DNA of 14,248 nucleotides, from positions 1 to 14,248 of the forward strand of contig WRLS01000036.1 in NCBI GenBank assembly GCA_009776345.1, written 5' to 3'. The notes under the pieces were generated by a model. That model was given only the letters and a program-made list of their open reading frames with translations. It searched no databases and was not told the origin of the DNA. Positions 13,433 through 14,248 of this stretch are shown here, one piece after another (the first letter of the stretch is position 1; the number at the start of each line of letters is the position of its first letter). The position numbers were made by a program, and so were the translations under genes. The stretch is from Oscillospiraceae bacterium. GTDB lineage: Bacteria > Bacillota > Clostridia > Oscillospirales > Ruminococcaceae.

Positions 13433-13511
13433 GTAGGGGGGGCGGGCTTCCATGTCCGCCCGTCAGCGTCAAATCTAATATTCGCGGTCGGGGATGGAAC
13501 CCCGACCCTAC
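13433..13511. repeat. Composite head-to-head hairpin pair, 79 bp
   Basis: GTAG edge, left hairpin GGGCGGGC-ttccat-GTCCGCCC (13440-13461, one G-U), right inverted hairpin GGTCGGGG-atggaa-CCCCGACC (13486-13507), CTAC edge. Its right half is the reverse complement of the left hairpin of the unit at 2214. Confidence 0.7.
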
Positions 13512-13516
13512 GATGT

Positions 13517-13567
13517 AATGTTATTGATTGTTCGATAATTTCCGGAACAATTGTTTCATGCGAAACA
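13517..13567 (+). repeat. 51-bp direct repeat, copy 2 (ends in decayed parS)
   Basis: AATGTTATTGATTG at 13517-13530 and a TGTTTCATGCGAAACA at 13552-13567. The latter differs from parS at two central bases (CACGTG became CATGCG). The rest of the repeat is well matched to copy 1, so this is a decayed parS rather than a chance palindrome. It lies 24 bp past the 3' end of rbgA. Confidence 0.65.
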
Positions 13568-13590
13568 TTTTTTTTGCGCATTTTATATGT

Positions 13591-14229
13591 TCAAGCGTTT
13601 ACCGTTAGATGGCTGTTTAACTTTTCCAGCGTAATTCGCCCGATGCGCCCGCCGCGCAGCTCATCCAAAAGCATGATCGCGGCGCGTTCCGTATTGACCG
13701 CATCGCCCGGCAGGAGCATACCGCGTTTGCGCCCGATCAGGCAAAGCGCGTCATAGCCGCTGCCTTCCGAAAGCGCGTCCGCGCTGATACCGTAGCGGAC
13801 TGCAAGCAGCGCCGGATAATCCGCGCGCAGCCGCTCCAACAGCCGAGCCGCGAGCTTTTCCGCGTCCACTACACCATCTTTTACAGCGCCGGTCAGCGCC
13901 AGATTTTCGCCCACAGCCGGGTCGTCGAATTTCGGCCAAAGCACGCCGGGCATATCTAAAAGCTCCATGCTGCCCGCCACTTTGACCCACTGCTCCGCGC
14001 GCGTAACCCCCGGTCTGTCCTCAAAGCGGGCCTTTCTTCCGCCCGCCAGCCGATTGATCAGCGAGGATTTCCCCACATTCGGCACGCCCACAATCATCAT
14101 CCTGATGGGTTGCCCGGACATCCCCTTTGACTCCCTGCGCGCCAAAAGCTCCGTAAGCGCGCCGCGCACAAACTCCGGGAAGGCTTTCAGCCCTTTCCGG
14201 GAGCGGCAGTCCACAGCCAGCACAGGCAC
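13591..14229 (-). CDS. rbgA: Ribosome biogenesis GTPase RbgA/YlqF, N-terminus missing
   Basis: A circularly permuted GTPase (G4 before G1 and G3) that acts in late assembly of the 50S subunit. The visible 212 residues cover G1 GVPNVGKSS (48-56), DRPGVTRAEQWVKV (G2 region), DMPGVLWPKF (G3) and the C-terminal ribosome-contacting domain. Complete proteins are near 280-300 residues, so about 80 N-terminal residues including the G4 motif are missing. The reading frame continues upstream as Y-L-TAG-K-S-G before VPVLAVD. The amber codon (14239-14241) sits where relatives have an ordinary residue. The GTG at 14229 is the first start after it but has no SD. Either the gene is broken, or the edge carries an error; 14230-14248 also looks like rbgA sequence. 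Convergent with alaS. Confidence 0.85.
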   Translation of the reverse strand: MPVLAVDCRSRKGLKAFPEFVRGALTELLARRESKGMSGQPIRMMIVGVPNVGKSSLINRLAGGRKARFEDRPGVTRAEQWVKVAGSMELLDMPGVLWPKFDDPAVGENLALTGAVKDGVVDAEKLAARLLERLRADYPALLAVRYGISADALSEGSGYDALCLIGRKRGMLLPGDAVNTERAAIMLLDELRGGRIGRITLEKLNSHLTVNA

Positions 14230-14248
14230 GCCGCTTTTCTACAAATAA

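Noticed and set aside
2044..13511. CRISPR-like repetition of GC-rich units
   Set aside because: The units are hairpins with varying stems, irregular spacing and both orientations. There are no equal-length spacers and no cas genes.
11998..13581. Long open frame on the minus strand across the alaS 3' half and the downstream repeats
   Set aside because: It is antisense to well-conserved AlaS domains. Its N-terminal part is translated parS and hairpin repeats (recurrent VSRETI). It has no family resemblance.
753..14241. Amber (TAG) codon reassignment in this organism
   Set aside because: TAG ends the flavoprotein, the sugar isomerase and alaS at normal family lengths, so it works as a stop. 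The rbgA amber is more simply a mutation or edge error.

Overview
The window looks like chromosomal DNA of a moderately GC-rich member of the Clostridia (Bacillota). The evidence is strong AGGAGG-type ribosome binding sites, sigma-A-like promoters, a Gram-positive style lipoprotein, a clostridial-type alaS, the order HI0933-family flavoprotein / cmk / (probable) plsC, and three exact copies of the Firmicutes parS sequence. No transposase, phage gene or CRISPR array is visible. The genus cannot be named from the sequence alone.

Layout. Bases 1-1982 (minus strand) hold the start of an unidentified downstream gene, cmk, and an HI0933/BaiN-type flavoprotein, closely packed. Bases 1983-2430 carry no gene but hold a parS site and five GC-rich hairpins with GTAG/CTAC edges. 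Bases 2431-3370 (minus) hold a class I SAM methyltransferase behind a 19-codon leader ORF and two RNA hairpins, one of which can hide its ribosome binding site. Bases 3463-6962 form a divergent sugar-metabolism locus: an L-fucose/L-arabinose isomerase-like protein on the minus strand, and a TIM-barrel sugar isomerase/epimerase plus a D-2-hydroxyacid dehydrogenase on the plus strand. Bases 6979-7140 are a complete tRNA-Thr(CGT) unit with promoter and terminator. Bases 7214-7924 encode an uncharacterised Cys-rich protein with a C-terminal Cdd1/HhH-like region. Bases 7974-8123 are six consecutive hairpins between convergent genes. Bases 8133-9250 (minus) are a two-gene operon, DJ-1 family protein then 5-formyl-THF cyclo-ligase, sharing ATGA. 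Bases 9395-13141 (plus) hold an orphan ABC-type substrate-binding lipoprotein and alaS. Bases 13142-13590 are a second gene-free repeat region with two perfect parS sites, one decayed parS and five hairpins. The window ends in rbgA/ylqF (minus), whose 5' part is outside the window and which shows an in-frame TAG near the edge.

Most genes are housekeeping (nucleotide, folate and translation functions). The least ordinary content is non-coding. parS palindromes sit 6-8 bases from hairpins bounded by GTAG/CTAC, and three hairpin pairs form head-to-head units of 76, 77 and 79 bp. This looks like a BIME-like interspersed repeat family that carries, or has formed around, chromosome-segregation sites. 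The leader ORF with an SD-sequestering hairpin before the methyltransferase is the best candidate for an inducible regulatory system.
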